From Advenella sp. S44 (GTDB taxonomy: Bacteria > Pseudomonadota > Gammaproteobacteria > Burkholderiales > Burkholderiaceae_B), in assembly GCF_002810445.1 (NCBI RefSeq), contig NZ_NEXS01000003.1, positions 1,364,001-1,428,000 on the forward strand: a stretch of 64,000 nucleotides of DNA. Reading direction: 5' to 3'. Shown in pieces: positions 8,752-17,503 of the stretch (position 1 is the first letter of the stretch; every line of letters begins with the position of its first letter). The translations under genes and the position numbers were made by a program. Under the pieces are notes generated by a model, which saw nothing but the letters and a program-made list of their open reading frames with translations, searched no databases and was not told the origin of the DNA.

Positions 8752-9089
8752 GATTTCTCCTGATTTCACCTGGTTTTTTGATGTATTGCTAAGTGTAATT
8801 TAGTTACCGTCAGTTTGATCAATAATATGGCAGGGGCGACGTTTTTTTGAAGAACGCCTGCTTTGGCTTTTGCCCGAACCAGCCTCCGGGCGGGTGCGCC
8901 AACGGAAGCCGTGACGTCTTGCATGAAAAATGCCGCGAATTTAGCCTATAATTCACCGTCTGATCGACCCAGGTTTTTCAGTGATCTCGTACCGTGATCT
9001 CGTACAAAAATCTGTCGCCGGACTGATCGGTCGTTGTGCGCCATGTCGCAGCAATACCATTACCTTTTTCTTCCTGAAGGACTTTCACT
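8752..9089. other. Divergent promoter region between the ABC operon and lysE-like gene
   Basis: 338 bp without a gene. A TATAAT at 8947-8952 could be the -10 of the plus-strand exporter gene. A 13-bp tandem duplication (GTGATCTCGTACC) lies at 8981-9005. The AT-rich stretch near 8780-8830 probably holds the minus-strand operon promoter. No recognised operator was found. Confidence 0.5.
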
Positions 9090-9719
9090 ATGTCGTGGCA
9101 ATTGTGGTCGGCGTTTTTCCTGGCATGCTGGATCATCAGCATTTCGCCCGGAGCCGGCGCGATTGCTTCCATGTCAACGGGTCTCAATCATGGGCTTCGT
9201 CTTGGTCTTTGGAATATCCTGGGGCTGCAATTGGCGCTGGCCACCCAGATTGCCATTGTGGCCGCGGGAGTCGGCGTACTGCTGACTACCACGAGCTGGG
9301 CCTTCGCACTGATCAAATGGTTCGGCGTGTTTTACCTACTCTATCTGGCATGGCAGCAATGGCGGGCGCCGGTGCGTGTCATACAACTTGATGCCAGGCT
9401 GCCCGATGTGCCTATACACCGATTGGTATTGCGCGGCTTCCTGGTCAATATGAGCAATCCCAAGGCGATGGTGTTTTTGCTCGCGGTGTTACCCCAGTTT
9501 ATCGATCCGCGTGCGCCGCTGGCGCAGCAATACGTTGTGATGGGTCTCACAATGACAGTTGTGGATGTCATTGTTATGAGTGGCTATACCTGGCTGGCGG
9601 CAAAAATTCTGCGTTTGATGCATTCTGCAAAACAGCAAAAAACGCTCAATCGCGGATTTGCCGGCTTGTTCACATTGGCAGCCGGTTTGCTGTCTCTTGT
9701 TCATCAGGCCGGTAAATAA
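9090..9719 (+). CDS. LysE/RhtB-family amino acid exporter
   Basis: This 209-residue inner-membrane protein of the LysE/RhtB superfamily is predicted to export amino acids or derivatives. The N-terminal family motif SPGAGAIASMSTGLNHGLRLGL is clear in residues 19-40. About six hydrophobic segments follow, including FGVFYLLYLAWQQW and the conserved MSNPKAMVF near residue 125. The length matches the family. The ATG at 9090 lies after CTGAAGGACTTTCACT. Its neighbour is a divergent amino-acid importer, so the pair may balance uptake and efflux, but this is inference. The exported substrate is not identifiable. Confidence 0.87.
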   Translation: MSWQLWSAFFLACWIISISPGAGAIASMSTGLNHGLRLGLWNILGLQLALATQIAIVAAGVGVLLTTTSWAFALIKWFGVFYLLYLAWQQWRAPVRVIQLDARLPDVPIHRLVLRGFLVNMSNPKAMVFLLAVLPQFIDPRAPLAQQYVVMGLTMTVVDVIVMSGYTWLAAKILRLMHSAKQQKTLNRGFAGLFTLAAGLLSLVHQAGK

Positions 9720-9837
9720 ATTCAATAAACCGCAACCGCTTCGAAGATCGGTTCAAGTCTGTGCTCAGTGCCTGGGTCGACTGGTCAAAATGATAAACAG
9801 ACGACCACAATGTGCAAACAGACGGCTATTTGCCAGC

Positions 9838-10827
9838 TTATTGCGCAGCCAGGCCTGCCTGCTCAATAATTGCCCGATTGTTGCGAGACTCTTGCTCAAT
9901 CACTCGCTGAAACTGTTCCGCTTTTCCTCCGCTTGGGATATTGCCTGATTGCCTTAGGCTTTCTGCGATCTGCGGGTCGTGCAAAGCGGCGTCAAATGCC
10001 TTGTTCAGTATTTCGATCACTTCGTTGGGCGTGCCCGCAGGGGCAACAATGCCGAAGTTGGATTTCAGGTTCGCCTTGGGCTGGCCAAGTTCCGTGAACG
10101 TCGGTACGTCAGACAGGCCCTCAATGCGCTCGTCCGCACCAATAGCCAGCGCGTGCAGCTTGCCTGCCTTGATGTTTTCAATCAAGGTTGCCGATACATT
10201 GGTCGAGAAAATTTCGAATTGGCCGCCCAGCGCATCGTTCATCTGCTGGCTGCCGCCCTTATAGGGAATCAGGTTCATGTCCAGCCCCGCATCGTGCGAA
10301 ATTTGACCGAACATGATGTGGCCAATAGTGCCCATTCCGGAGGTCGCCCAGCGCATGCTGCCCGGCGCCTGTTTCGCGGCGTCGATAAAGCCGTTGAAGT
10401 CCTTGGCCTTGAGCGCTTGCGTACCCAGAAGCACAACCGGAGAATACATGACGCCAATTACTGGTGTCACGGCTTTCTCGGGAGTGTAACTGACTTTGGA
10501 GAAGTACGGCGTCAGTGTCAGCGGGCTGGTCGCGGAAAAGGCCAGTGTGTAGCCATCAGGCCTGGCACGGGAGACCTCGGCGATATTGATCGTGCCGCCT
10601 GCGCCTGGACGATTTTCCACGACGACGGGTACCTTGAGCGTCACGGCTACTTTTTCAGCCAGTTTGCGCGCAACCACATCACTGAGACCGCCAGCCGGGT
10701 AGTCAACCGACAGACGGATTGTCTTTTCCGGAAAATCACCCGCAGTGGCAAAAGGCATGATTGCAGCTGCGATTGCAAAAGCAATAAATCGTTGAAAGGA
10801 CCGGGAAGAGGTAAAGGGCGTTGTCAT
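9838..10827 (-). CDS. Bug/TctC-family periplasmic solute-binding protein
   Basis: This 329-residue protein belongs to the Bug (TctC) family of extracytoplasmic binding proteins, which are greatly expanded in Bordetella and relatives. A signal peptide ends near FATAG at about residue 30. The mature part shows the family motifs DFPEKTIRLSVDYPAGGLSD, VVENRPGAGG and YKGG. I placed the start at ATG 10827, which gives a proper signal peptide; a longer reading to 10953 would bury it. No TctA/TctB membrane genes are adjacent, so it is an orphan binding protein. The ligand, probably a carboxylate, is unknown. Confidence 0.88.
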   Translation of the reverse strand: MTTPFTSSRSFQRFIAFAIAAAIMPFATAGDFPEKTIRLSVDYPAGGLSDVVARKLAEKVAVTLKVPVVVENRPGAGGTINIAEVSRARPDGYTLAFSATSPLTLTPYFSKVSYTPEKAVTPVIGVMYSPVVLLGTQALKAKDFNGFIDAAKQAPGSMRWATSGMGTIGHIMFGQISHDAGLDMNLIPYKGGSQQMNDALGGQFEIFSTNVSATLIENIKAGKLHALAIGADERIEGLSDVPTFTELGQPKANLKSNFGIVAPAGTPNEVIEILNKAFDAALHDPQIAESLRQSGNIPSGGKAEQFQRVIEQESRNNRAIIEQAGLAAQ

Positions 10828-11158
10828 GTTGGAATAAGAAAAGGATGAATAACGAAAGTGGCGCCATAGCGCCGTCAGCAGGCTTGCTGTGTCTGAAGCG
10901 ATTATATGACAGATGACATCGCTTTCCGTTGCTGTTGCCGGAAGGACGCACACGTGATACCGGCTAATCAGGGAAAGAATCGGCGCACCGTATTCGTCTG
11001 TTCGGCGCCATTCTTATTGGTCTGAAGTGTTTTTACAACAGCCAATCGTTTTCTTTTGATTTTTTGAAAAAAATGGCGTTGTCTACTAGTCTTTTCTGAA
11101 AGGAATCTATATAATCCTTGTCTTAGCTCTTAAACAGTAAACAGCAGTTTTCTGTTTT
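10828..11158. other. Intergenic region upstream of tRNA-Leu
   Basis: 331 bp without a gene. An imperfect hairpin spans about 10976-11013. The tRNA promoter probably uses TATAAT at 11110-11115; a matching -35 at standard spacing is not obvious. Confidence 0.5.
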
Positions 11159-11243
11159 GCCCAGGTGGCGGAATTGGTAGACGCGCATGGTTCAGGTCCA
11201 TGTGCCTTCGGGTGTGGGGGTTCGAGTCCCCCCTTGGGCACCA
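11159..11243 (+). tRNA. tRNA-Leu (anticodon CAG)
   Basis: An 85-nt class II tRNA. The acceptor stem GCCCAGG pairs with CCTTGGGC, and A plus an encoded CCA completes the 3' end. The D-arm GGCGGAATTGGTAGACGC is typical of tRNA-Leu. The anticodon stem CATGG/CCATG encloses TTCAGGT, giving anticodon CAG. A long variable arm with TGCCTTCGGGTG and the T-arm GGGGGTTCGAGTCCCCC follow. Confidence 0.97.
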
Positions 11244-12109
11244 CTGATTTTTGTGATTGTTATTTAAAACGGTCGTAAATATCAGGCAATAATTTCCGGT
11301 AATTTCCAGACAATTATCATTGTCGGCGCTAGGCCAACTCGGGTGCTAGCATACTCCCTAATCGATTGATTGACGGCTCTACTCATAACGGGGGATGGCA
11401 TTCACCGATGCTACGCCAAAATCGGGCTATCGGTATTGACCAAACTTGACTAAACCCCACCTTCCAACCGAATTGAGCCTATACTCGTAAGCGGTCATTT
11501 CCAAAATTCCTAAACTCATGCTTACGACGCGAACGCATGTCCATTTTAGTAGGGAAGCCTTCGGTGATGTCGCTGGATTTGGAAAAAACACAACTTCGCA
11601 ATCGACTCATGCCACGCCATGAGTGTGCTGGCCAGCATGTGTGCCACCTCTGGAAAAATTTCCCCAGCTGCGTATGCAGCCCAAGCAGCGTCTTCAGGCT
11701 TGCCGGACCTGAATATTGTTCATGACCAAAAATCCGTTTCGTTTTTCTAAGAATAAAAATCGTGACCAATATGAGTACAGACGACAATGTTAGTCGTTTT
11801 GTTCCTGGCCGGGATGAAATGCTGGGACCGCTTTCAGAGGCCGAGAGCGTCGCTCATATACACATCGCATCAGGGTTGGTTTCATTAGCGTGCTACAACG
11901 ATATGTAGCAACTAAGCCGGTATCGGCTGATAGCCGGCAACCCGTCCGCCCATGTCGCTTCCTTGTTATAAAATTTCAAGGTCGTGATGAACGACACTTC
12001 CCAATGAAAATTGATTATGCTAGAATTTTGCGCCGCCCGACGGTTGTCAGCTGCGAGGCAACGGGACGAATTAGTTAAGTTACATCCGATGTACAAAGGA
12101 GCATGAAAT
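11244..12109. other. Gene-poor region after tRNA-Leu, possible decayed sequence
   Basis: 866 bp between tRNA-Leu and the DIP1984 gene. Short open frames exist at 11500-11740, but they shift frame and have no supported start. I recognise no family in them. The location 3' of a tRNA gene is where integrated elements often insert, but I found no integrase and no second copy of the tRNA 3' end. A ribosome site AAAGGAG at 12096-12102 belongs to the next gene. Confidence 0.4.
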
Positions 12110-12565
12110 ATGAAACTGGCCGAAGCCCTGGCATTACGCGCAGATAGCCAGACACGCCTGGCGCAGCTCAAGGCGCGCCTGTTGCGCAACGCCACTGTGC
12201 AGGAAGGGGAGTCGCCCGCTGAAGACCCCAAACTGTTGCTGGCACAATACGACGAGCTTTCGGCCGAACTGGTGCAGTTGATTCGTCGTATCAACCAGAC
12301 CAACTCAGCAACCACGGTGGCAGGAAAAACCATGACCGAGGCATTGGCCGAGCGGGATATCCTTAAGCAGCGGCATGCGACCTATACTGATTTGACTGAA
12401 GCGGGCACCATTTCACGCTCGGTTGTCACCCGCTCAGAGGTGAGGTTCAAAAGCACTATCGATGTCGCTGCGGTGCAGAAGCAGGCCGATTTGCTGGCAA
12501 GAACCATACGCGAACTGGATGCGCGCATTCAGGAGGTGAACTGGCAGGTGAGTCTGCAGGATTGA
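12110..12565 (+). CDS. DIP1984-family protein (septicolysin-like)
   Basis: This 151-residue protein is recognisable as a member of the small DIP1984 family. Conserved stretches include KLAEALALRADSQTRL, AQLKARLLRNATVQEGE, LIRRINQTNSAT and ALAERDILKQRHATY. It is almost entirely alpha-helical, probably two long coiled-coil hairpins, with no signal peptide or membrane segment. The function is unknown; the name septicolysin sometimes attached to the family is not evidence of toxin activity. The gene has a good ribosome site (AAAGGAG, 7-8 nt upstream), stands alone and is flanked by gene-poor DNA, which might reflect acquisition by transfer. Confidence 0.8.
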   Translation: MKLAEALALRADSQTRLAQLKARLLRNATVQEGESPAEDPKLLLAQYDELSAELVQLIRRINQTNSATTVAGKTMTEALAERDILKQRHATYTDLTEAGTISRSVVTRSEVRFKSTIDVAAVQKQADLLARTIRELDARIQEVNWQVSLQD

Positions 12566-13196
12566 CAAAACGCCGGTAACCGGCGGCGATGCGAACGCAA
12601 CCCTTTCCAGCGGGGTAAGCTGGAGCATAGTGGTGCAAGGGGCTGCACCGTGGGCTTAGGCCCGACTATTTACAACGCATGCCCAGCATTCTTACACCAG
12701 TACGCAGCACGTTTCACACATACAACCACGCGTTGGTCGCCATTCGGTGAGGGTGGGTCAGGGGATTCAATGCATCAACTGTGCATTGGGTGTTTTGTCA
12801 GTAATCACGTCCAAAAAAAGCAAATACCTTCCAAAATGCCAGCCCAGGCTTTATCGGCAACGCATGCTCCGTGGCCCAGTGGGCTAGTCGCCCATCATTG
12901 GCTGGCAAATCGCAATACGATCTGTTTTATTGCCATCCGGTGGCCGGTCGCGTTTTCACGCAAACCCACTAATGAGCAGGCTGCGGATAAATCAAATACG
13001 ATCCATACGATCGGTTTCGTCGCCATCTATTGACCGGCAGCGTTTTGCTGCAAGCTCGTCAATAAACGCGCTGCCCGTCATTGTTCGATAAAAAATGCGC
13101 TGGGCGTCCGGCTAGCAAATCCAGGCGCCCCAATATCAGTCATCTGCAGGCTATACAGAAAACGGGGCGTTGCACCCCGTTGTGTAGCAGCAAAGC
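12566..13196. other. Intergenic region with a 90-bp-spaced direct repeat
   Basis: 631 bp without a supported gene. It contains a GC-rich inverted repeat around 12631-12662 and two diverged copies of a roughly 70-bp sequence (12916-12986 and 13006-13076). A possible 127-codon frame at 12650-13033 has atypical composition and no ribosome site. Confidence 0.5.
12916..13076. repeat. Diverged direct repeat of about 70 bp
   Basis: Copies begin TACGATCTGTTTTATTGCCA at 12916 and TACGATCGGTTTCGTCGCCA at 13006, and both continue through a CCGG..GCGTTTT core. They are offset by exactly 90 bp. A further shorter echo (GGCT-R-GCAAATC) occurs at about 12899 and 13110. Confidence 0.6.
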
Positions 13197-13415
13197 TTAC
13201 GTAGCCGCTTTTTCCTTCAATATGCTGTAAAGCTGATCCTTCAGGTGCAGTTTTTCTTTTTTCTTCTTCTCTATTTCAGTATGCTTTTGACTGAAATCCT
13301 GCGTTTCCAGGTTCTGTAATTCCTGATCCAGATCGTTATGTTTCTTGAAAAGTCGCAAGAAGTTGGCGTCTTCTTCTTTGAGGCGGGAAATTAAATCACG
13401 ATATTCAGGGAACAT
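13197..13415 (-). CDS. YdcH-family (DUF465) small coiled-coil protein
   Basis: This 72-residue protein begins MFPEYRDLISRLKEEDANF and ends with the repeated basic helix EKKKKEKLHLKDQLYSIL, typical of the YdcH/DUF465 family. It is predicted to be a short helical hairpin in the cytoplasm. The function is unknown. I chose ATG 13415, which has GGAGGT about 8 nt upstream; the longer frame to 13508 adds unrelated residues. It lies just beyond the stop of the AI-2E-family permease, on the same strand. Confidence 0.85.
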   Translation of the reverse strand: MFPEYRDLISRLKEEDANFLRLFKKHNDLDQELQNLETQDFSQKHTEIEKKKKEKLHLKDQLYSILKEKAAT

Positions 13416-13538
13416 ACCGACGACCTCCGTCTGTTGTGGTTTGGACAATTCATTATACAGACAAAGAATGCCGCACCTCAAATTTCCGGTGCGGCATAAT
13501 TTATTCAATAAAAACAGAATGTTACGAAATAGATTGGC

Positions 13539-14654
13539 TTATTCTGCCGGTGGAGGGGGGCGTCTGTGCGTCACTGCCGCGGTCTTGCTTTTGTCATTTA
13601 AATTGATCGCCGCCGGAAACAGATCCCAGATGGCGATAAACAAGGCGGCGATGAGCGGGCCAATGACAAAGCCGGTCAGGCCAAACAGCGACAGGCCGCC
13701 GAGCGTGGAGATTAGGACCAGGTAATCCGGCATTTTCGTGTCTTTACCAACCAGTAGCGGGCGGAGAATATTGTCTGAAAGGCCAATGACCATGAAGCCG
13801 AAAAGAACCAGGATGATGCCGCTCCACAAATGGCCAGTGATCAAAAAGTAAACGGCGACGGGCAGCCAGACAAGGGCAGCGCCAACTGCAGGCAGGAGCG
13901 ACAGAAAGCCCATGACCACGCCCCACAATAAGGCGCCCTGAATGCCCAGGATCCAGAAAATCAAACCACCAAGTACGCCTTGCACGGCGGCAATAACCAC
14001 ATTGCCCTTGACTGTCGCGCGCACCACTGTATTGAATTTTTGAAACAGAAACTGCTTGTGATCATCGTTCAATGGAATGAGGTTTTTGATTCGATGCGTC
14101 AGTGCCGGACCATCTTTGAGAAGGAAGAACAGCAAATACAGCATGATGCAGAATTCAATCAGGAATGCAAAGAAGTTCTGGCCAATATCAAGCGCCCGTG
14201 TAGCCAGATACTTGCTGGCTTGCATCATTCCCGAGGAAATTTTGGCATAAAGAGATGACAGGTTATAAATTTCAAATCGTGCAAGAAAATCTCGAACCGA
14301 CTCTGGCAGGGCGTCGGATACCTGCCTGATGTACTCAGCGATATTGAACTGGCCTGACTCGATACGCTGGTACAGCATGATCGATTCATTAATGAGTGAG
14401 ACGGAGATCAGAATCAGCGGAATAATGGCGATCAGCAGACAAATGATGAGCGTTATAATCGACACGGACGTATTTCTGCCGGGCAGTCGTTCCAATATCC
14501 ACACTTGGAGCGGACGAAAGAGCACCGCCAGCACAATGGCCCAGAAAATGGCGCCGTAAAAGGGCACGAGCAGTCTAAGGAATGCGAGCGAGACTGCGAT
14601 CAGAATGATGATGAACGTGTTGAAGTAAATGTTGGAGCGGTTCAGATTAGCCAT
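13539..14654 (-). CDS. AI-2E-family (PerM-like) inner-membrane permease
   Basis: This 371-residue protein is of the AI-2E transporter/UPF0118 family. Two N-terminal helices (residues about 12-60) begin LLVPFYGAIFWAIVLAVLF, a third follows at about 65-90, and then a soluble segment of about 80 residues. A cluster of helices ends in the conserved pattern LPAVGAALVWLPVAVY and GKDTKMPDYLVLISTLGGLSLFG. Members export small molecules or act as Na+/H+ antiporters; the substrate here is unknown. The start could be ATG 14654 or a TTG at 14672; I prefer the ATG although the ribosome site is weak. Confidence 0.85.
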   Translation of the reverse strand: MANLNRSNIYFNTFIIILIAVSLAFLRLLVPFYGAIFWAIVLAVLFRPLQVWILERLPGRNTSVSIITLIICLLIAIIPLILISVSLINESIMLYQRIESGQFNIAEYIRQVSDALPESVRDFLARFEIYNLSSLYAKISSGMMQASKYLATRALDIGQNFFAFLIEFCIMLYLLFFLLKDGPALTHRIKNLIPLNDDHKQFLFQKFNTVVRATVKGNVVIAAVQGVLGGLIFWILGIQGALLWGVVMGFLSLLPAVGAALVWLPVAVYFLITGHLWSGIILVLFGFMVIGLSDNILRPLLVGKDTKMPDYLVLISTLGGLSLFGLTGFVIGPLIAALFIAIWDLFPAAINLNDKSKTAAVTHRRPPPPAE

Positions 14655-14764
14655 AATGGTGCGTAACCACAAATTAGGATGATGCCCATTCTAGATGATT
14701 TTTTTCTGAATCAAAGACTTATTCTTTACAATGTTTGCAAATAGGTGATTAAGGTAACTAACCC

Positions 14765-15358
14765 ATGCAGCAATTGAAAGCAAAATTGACATTCGGTATG
14801 GTGGCCGCCGCTGTGACGCTGGCTGGATGCTCTACGGCGCCGCCAAAAAATGCGGAAGATCTGTGCGAGATATTCAGAGAAAAACCACAGTGGCACACGG
14901 CAGCGCTGGACATGCAGGCCAAGTGGGGCGTGCCAATACCGGTGCCTTTTGCGATGATGTATCAGGAGTCTTCGTATCGACATGATGCGAAACCGCCTAA
15001 AAATTATTTGCTGTGGTTTATTCCATGGGGACGTGTCAGTTCTGCGTATGGATACGCCCAGGCCAAGGACGAAGTGTGGGGCGATTACGAGCGGGAAAAC
15101 GGCCACAATGCCAGTCGTGATAACTTTGAAGACGCTCTGGATTTCATGGGTTGGTATATGTCGAAGGCGCAAGTACTCAACGGCACTTCAAAATGGGACG
15201 CTTACGGTCAATACTTGAATTACCACGAGGGCTGGGGCGGCTATCGCAGGCAGACCTACCAATCCAAAGCCTGGCTTATGCGCACGGCCGAGATCGTCAG
15301 GGAACGGGCTGCCCGTTACACGGCTCAGTACAACCAATGCCAGGCTCAGTTGATGTAA
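14765..15358 (+). CDS. Lipoprotein with a lytic-transglycosylase-like domain
   Basis: This 197-residue lipoprotein has the lipobox LAGC with the acylated cysteine at residue 22. Serine follows at +2, which predicts outer-membrane sorting. The mature domain shows FAMMYQESSYRHDA, where the glutamate sits at the position of the catalytic Glu of SLT-type transglycosylases, and later SAYGYAQAKDEVW and YLNYHEGWGGY. This resembles the lysozyme-like fold of proteins annotated as transglycosylase SLT-domain lipoproteins. Activity on peptidoglycan is inferred from the motif. It is monocistronic and convergent to the benE gene. Confidence 0.78.
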   Translation: MQQLKAKLTFGMVAAAVTLAGCSTAPPKNAEDLCEIFREKPQWHTAALDMQAKWGVPIPVPFAMMYQESSYRHDAKPPKNYLLWFIPWGRVSSAYGYAQAKDEVWGDYERENGHNASRDNFEDALDFMGWYMSKAQVLNGTSKWDAYGQYLNYHEGWGGYRRQTYQSKAWLMRTAEIVRERAARYTAQYNQCQAQLM

Positions 15359-15379
15359 TGCCGGGGCCTGGCAGCCCGA

Positions 15380-15479
15380 CACACGGGCGGGCGGCCCGCG
15401 TTTGTAGCAGATACTGAGGCTTTGTCGCGGTTTGCGCCACACGCAGGTGGGCGGCCTCAGGTTGCGGCGGATGCCGAGC
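15380..15479. repeat. Diverged tandem repeat overlapping the end of benE
   Basis: Two related 41-42 bp copies, 15380-15420 and 15438-15479, both start CACACG and share GGGCGGCC and a GAT..C..AGGC/GAGC ending. The second copy overlaps the last codons of the BenE gene, so the tail of that protein (after WRRKTQNG) may derive from repeat sequence. Confidence 0.45.
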
Positions 15480-16668
15480 CGTTTTGTGTTTTACGCCGCC
15501 AAACCAGGATCGCATAGGCGATCACGCCGGCAATCAGCCCCCAGAATGCAGATCCGACGCCGAAGAACGAAACGCCAGAGGCCGTCATCAGAAACGTGAT
15601 AACGCCAGCTTCCCTTTCGGACTCCTGGCCAATGGCGCCTGCCAGTCCCGAAGAAAGCGCGCCTAGCAGCGCCAGCCCGGCCAGCGATGCGACAAAGGTT
15701 TCAGGTATGGCGACAAACAAAGTCGTGACTACCGTCGCAAAAAGGCCAAAAAATATATAGAATATGCCACAAATGATGGCCGCCACGTAACGTCGTTGAT
15801 GGTCCGGGTGACATTCCGCTCCGGTGCAGATTGCTGCTGTGATCGCCGCCAGCGTAGTGCCGTGCAGGCCGAAAGGCGCAAACAGGATCGTAGAGATACC
15901 GGTCGTGGTAATGAGAGGGGAAATGGGCGTATGGTGATAGCCGCTAGTTTGCAGAACCGCCACGCCAGGGGCGTATTGCGAGGCGAGCGCCACAAACGCC
16001 AGTGGAATACCCACACCGACAAGGGCGGATACCGATAGCGCAGGCATGGTAAATTCGGGAATGACAAAGCTAAAGCTGAGTACCTGTGTATTGAGTTGAC
16101 CCAGGACGATGCAAACCACAATGCCGGTCAGCAAGGCTGCCAGCACGGCGTATCGGGGTATCAGGCGCTTGGTAATCAGGTAAGCCAGAATAATGGGCAA
16201 CACCAGTTTGGGCGCCTCTTGCAGAGCGACAAACAAGTGTGCACCAAAGACAAAAAGAATGCCAGCCAGCATGCCCGAGACGATGCTGCGCGGCACATGC
16301 TGCATCACACGAGAAAACAGGCCGCTGACGCCGAGCAGCACAACCAGCACTGCCGCAAATATATACGCGCCAATCATGTCGTTGTAGGAGTACTGGGGCA
16401 GCGCATCGATAAGCAGCGCGGCGCCTCCGGTGGAAAAGGCGCAGACAATGGGCGTGCGATAACGGATACTGAGCCACAGGCCGCAGACGCCGCTGGTAAT
16501 GGACATGGCCCATATCCAGCTGGTCAGTTGTGATTGGCTCAGGCCGCCGACTTTTGCAGCCGAAATAATAATGGCCACGGGTCCGGTCAGAGAGACCAAG
16601 ACGGTAATCAGGCCTGCTACGAACGCCGAAGTGGAAAAGTCTTTTTTGAAATGTTGCCAGGCGTTCAT
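15457..16668 (-). CDS. benE: BenE-family benzoate/proton symporter
   Basis: This protein of about 403 residues has roughly 12 hydrophobic helices and belongs to the BenE family, which imports benzoate with protons. Family landmarks include DFSTSAFVAGLITVLVSLTGP at the N-terminus, the segment STGGAALLID, and PFGLHGTTLAAITAAICTG with EAH-like acidic residues nearby. No benzoate catabolic genes lie beside it, so the substrate is uncertain. ATG 16668 is preferred; a GTG two codons earlier is possible. The last residues overlap a short repeat. Confidence 0.85.
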   Translation of the reverse strand: MNAWQHFKKDFSTSAFVAGLITVLVSLTGPVAIIISAAKVGGLSQSQLTSWIWAMSITSGVCGLWLSIRYRTPIVCAFSTGGAALLIDALPQYSYNDMIGAYIFAAVLVVLLGVSGLFSRVMQHVPRSIVSGMLAGILFVFGAHLFVALQEAPKLVLPIILAYLITKRLIPRYAVLAALLTGIVVCIVLGQLNTQVLSFSFVIPEFTMPALSVSALVGVGIPLAFVALASQYAPGVAVLQTSGYHHTPISPLITTTGISTILFAPFGLHGTTLAAITAAICTGAECHPDHQRRYVAAIICGIFYIFFGLFATVVTTLFVAIPETFVASLAGLALLGALSSGLAGAIGQESEREAGVITFLMTASGVSFFGVGSAFWGLIAGVIAYAILVWRRKTQNGSASAAT

Positions 16669-16686
16669 AACCACACCGAAAAGGAA

Positions 16687-17364
16687 TCAGTGCAAATTAT
16701 GCGGCCTGATGAGGCCGACGGCAATCCCTTCGATGGCAAAATCATTTTCATCGGAAACCACAATGGGGGCGAAATCGTCGTTTTCCGGCAGCAATTCGAC
16801 AACACGGCCCCTGCGGTTAAAGCGTTTGACCGTGACTTCGTCATCGATACGGGCAACGACAACCTGGCCGTTACGCGCATCGGGCGTGCGTTTCACCGCC
16901 AGTAAGTCGCCATCCATGATGCCGATGTTCTGCATACTTTGTCCCTTGACCGTGAGCAGATAGTCGGGTTGTTGCGCAAACAGGGAAGGATCTACGGACA
17001 GTTCGCGATGAATATGTTCTGTGGCAAGAATTGGACTGCCGGCTGCCACTTTACCGACCACCGGCAGTATGAGCTGCCGCAGGCTGTCTGCCAGAGATAC
17101 GCCTGCGCTGGCAGGTGAACTACCGGCCCCCGGCGCTGGAGATTCTGCGTCTTCAACCAACCGGATGCCACGCGAAGCGCCCGCGGTAAGCGTGATGGCA
17201 CCTTTGCGGGCCAGCGCGCGCAAATGATCTTCCGCTGCGTTCGGTGACTTGAATCCCAACGCCGCCGCAATTTCTGCGCGGGTCGGTGGAAAACCGGTAC
17301 GGTCTACGGCGGCCTTGATCAGATTCAGAATTTCCTGCTGACGCGCGGTAAGTTTCAGGCTCAT
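16687..17364 (-). CDS. lexA: LexA, SOS repressor
   Basis: This 225-residue repressor controls the SOS response. The N-terminal winged helix has [16 protein letters not shown] and the [14 protein letters not shown] recognition region. The self-cleavage site A108-G109, catalytic S143 (in GQSM) and K180 (in VTVKRF) are all present. Each is displaced by exactly 24 residues from E. coli A84-G85, S119 and K156, showing a longer Pro/Ser/Ala-rich linker (about residues 71-92). The ATG at 17364 is preferred over the ATG/GTG farther upstream. A perfect SOS box lies 40 bp upstream, so it is autoregulated. Confidence 0.97.
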   Translation of the reverse strand: MSLKLTARQQEILNLIKAAVDRTGFPPTRAEIAAALGFKSPNAAEDHLRALARKGAITLTAGASRGIRLVEDAESPAPGAGSSPASAGVSLADSLRQLILPVVGKVAAGSPILATEHIHRELSVDPSLFAQQPDYLLTVKGQSMQNIGIMDGDLLAVKRTPDARNGQVVVARIDDEVTVKRFNRRGRVVELLPENDDFAPIVVSDENDFAIEGIAVGLIRPHNLH

Positions 17365-17403
17365 GATTCTCCGAATGGCAAGTGACACATCATAAAAAAC
17401 GGA

Positions 17404-17419
17404 CTGTATGTATATACAG
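17404..17419 (-). promoter_or_regulatory. LexA (SOS) box upstream of lexA
   Basis: CTG-N10-CAG is present at 17404-17419 (CTGTATGTATATACAG). The flanks extend the palindrome (GGA...TCC). It sits 40 bp upstream of the lexA start and matches the consensus used by gamma- and betaproteobacterial LexA. Confidence 0.9.
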
Positions 17420-17503
17420 TCCGTATTCTGACGTATTCACCGGCGGTTGGCAAGCGTTTTCAGTAACAAATCGCCTGAGGGCCGCGGATTCTATCGTTGT
17501 GGC

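Noticed and set aside
11479-11787. 102-codon minus-strand frame after tRNA-Leu
   Set aside because: No recognisable family and no ribosome site; possibly decayed sequence but too weak to call a pseudogene.
12650-13033. 127-codon frame between the DIP1984 and YdcH genes
   Set aside because: Odd composition, no ribosome site, and it runs into the direct repeat; not supported as a gene.
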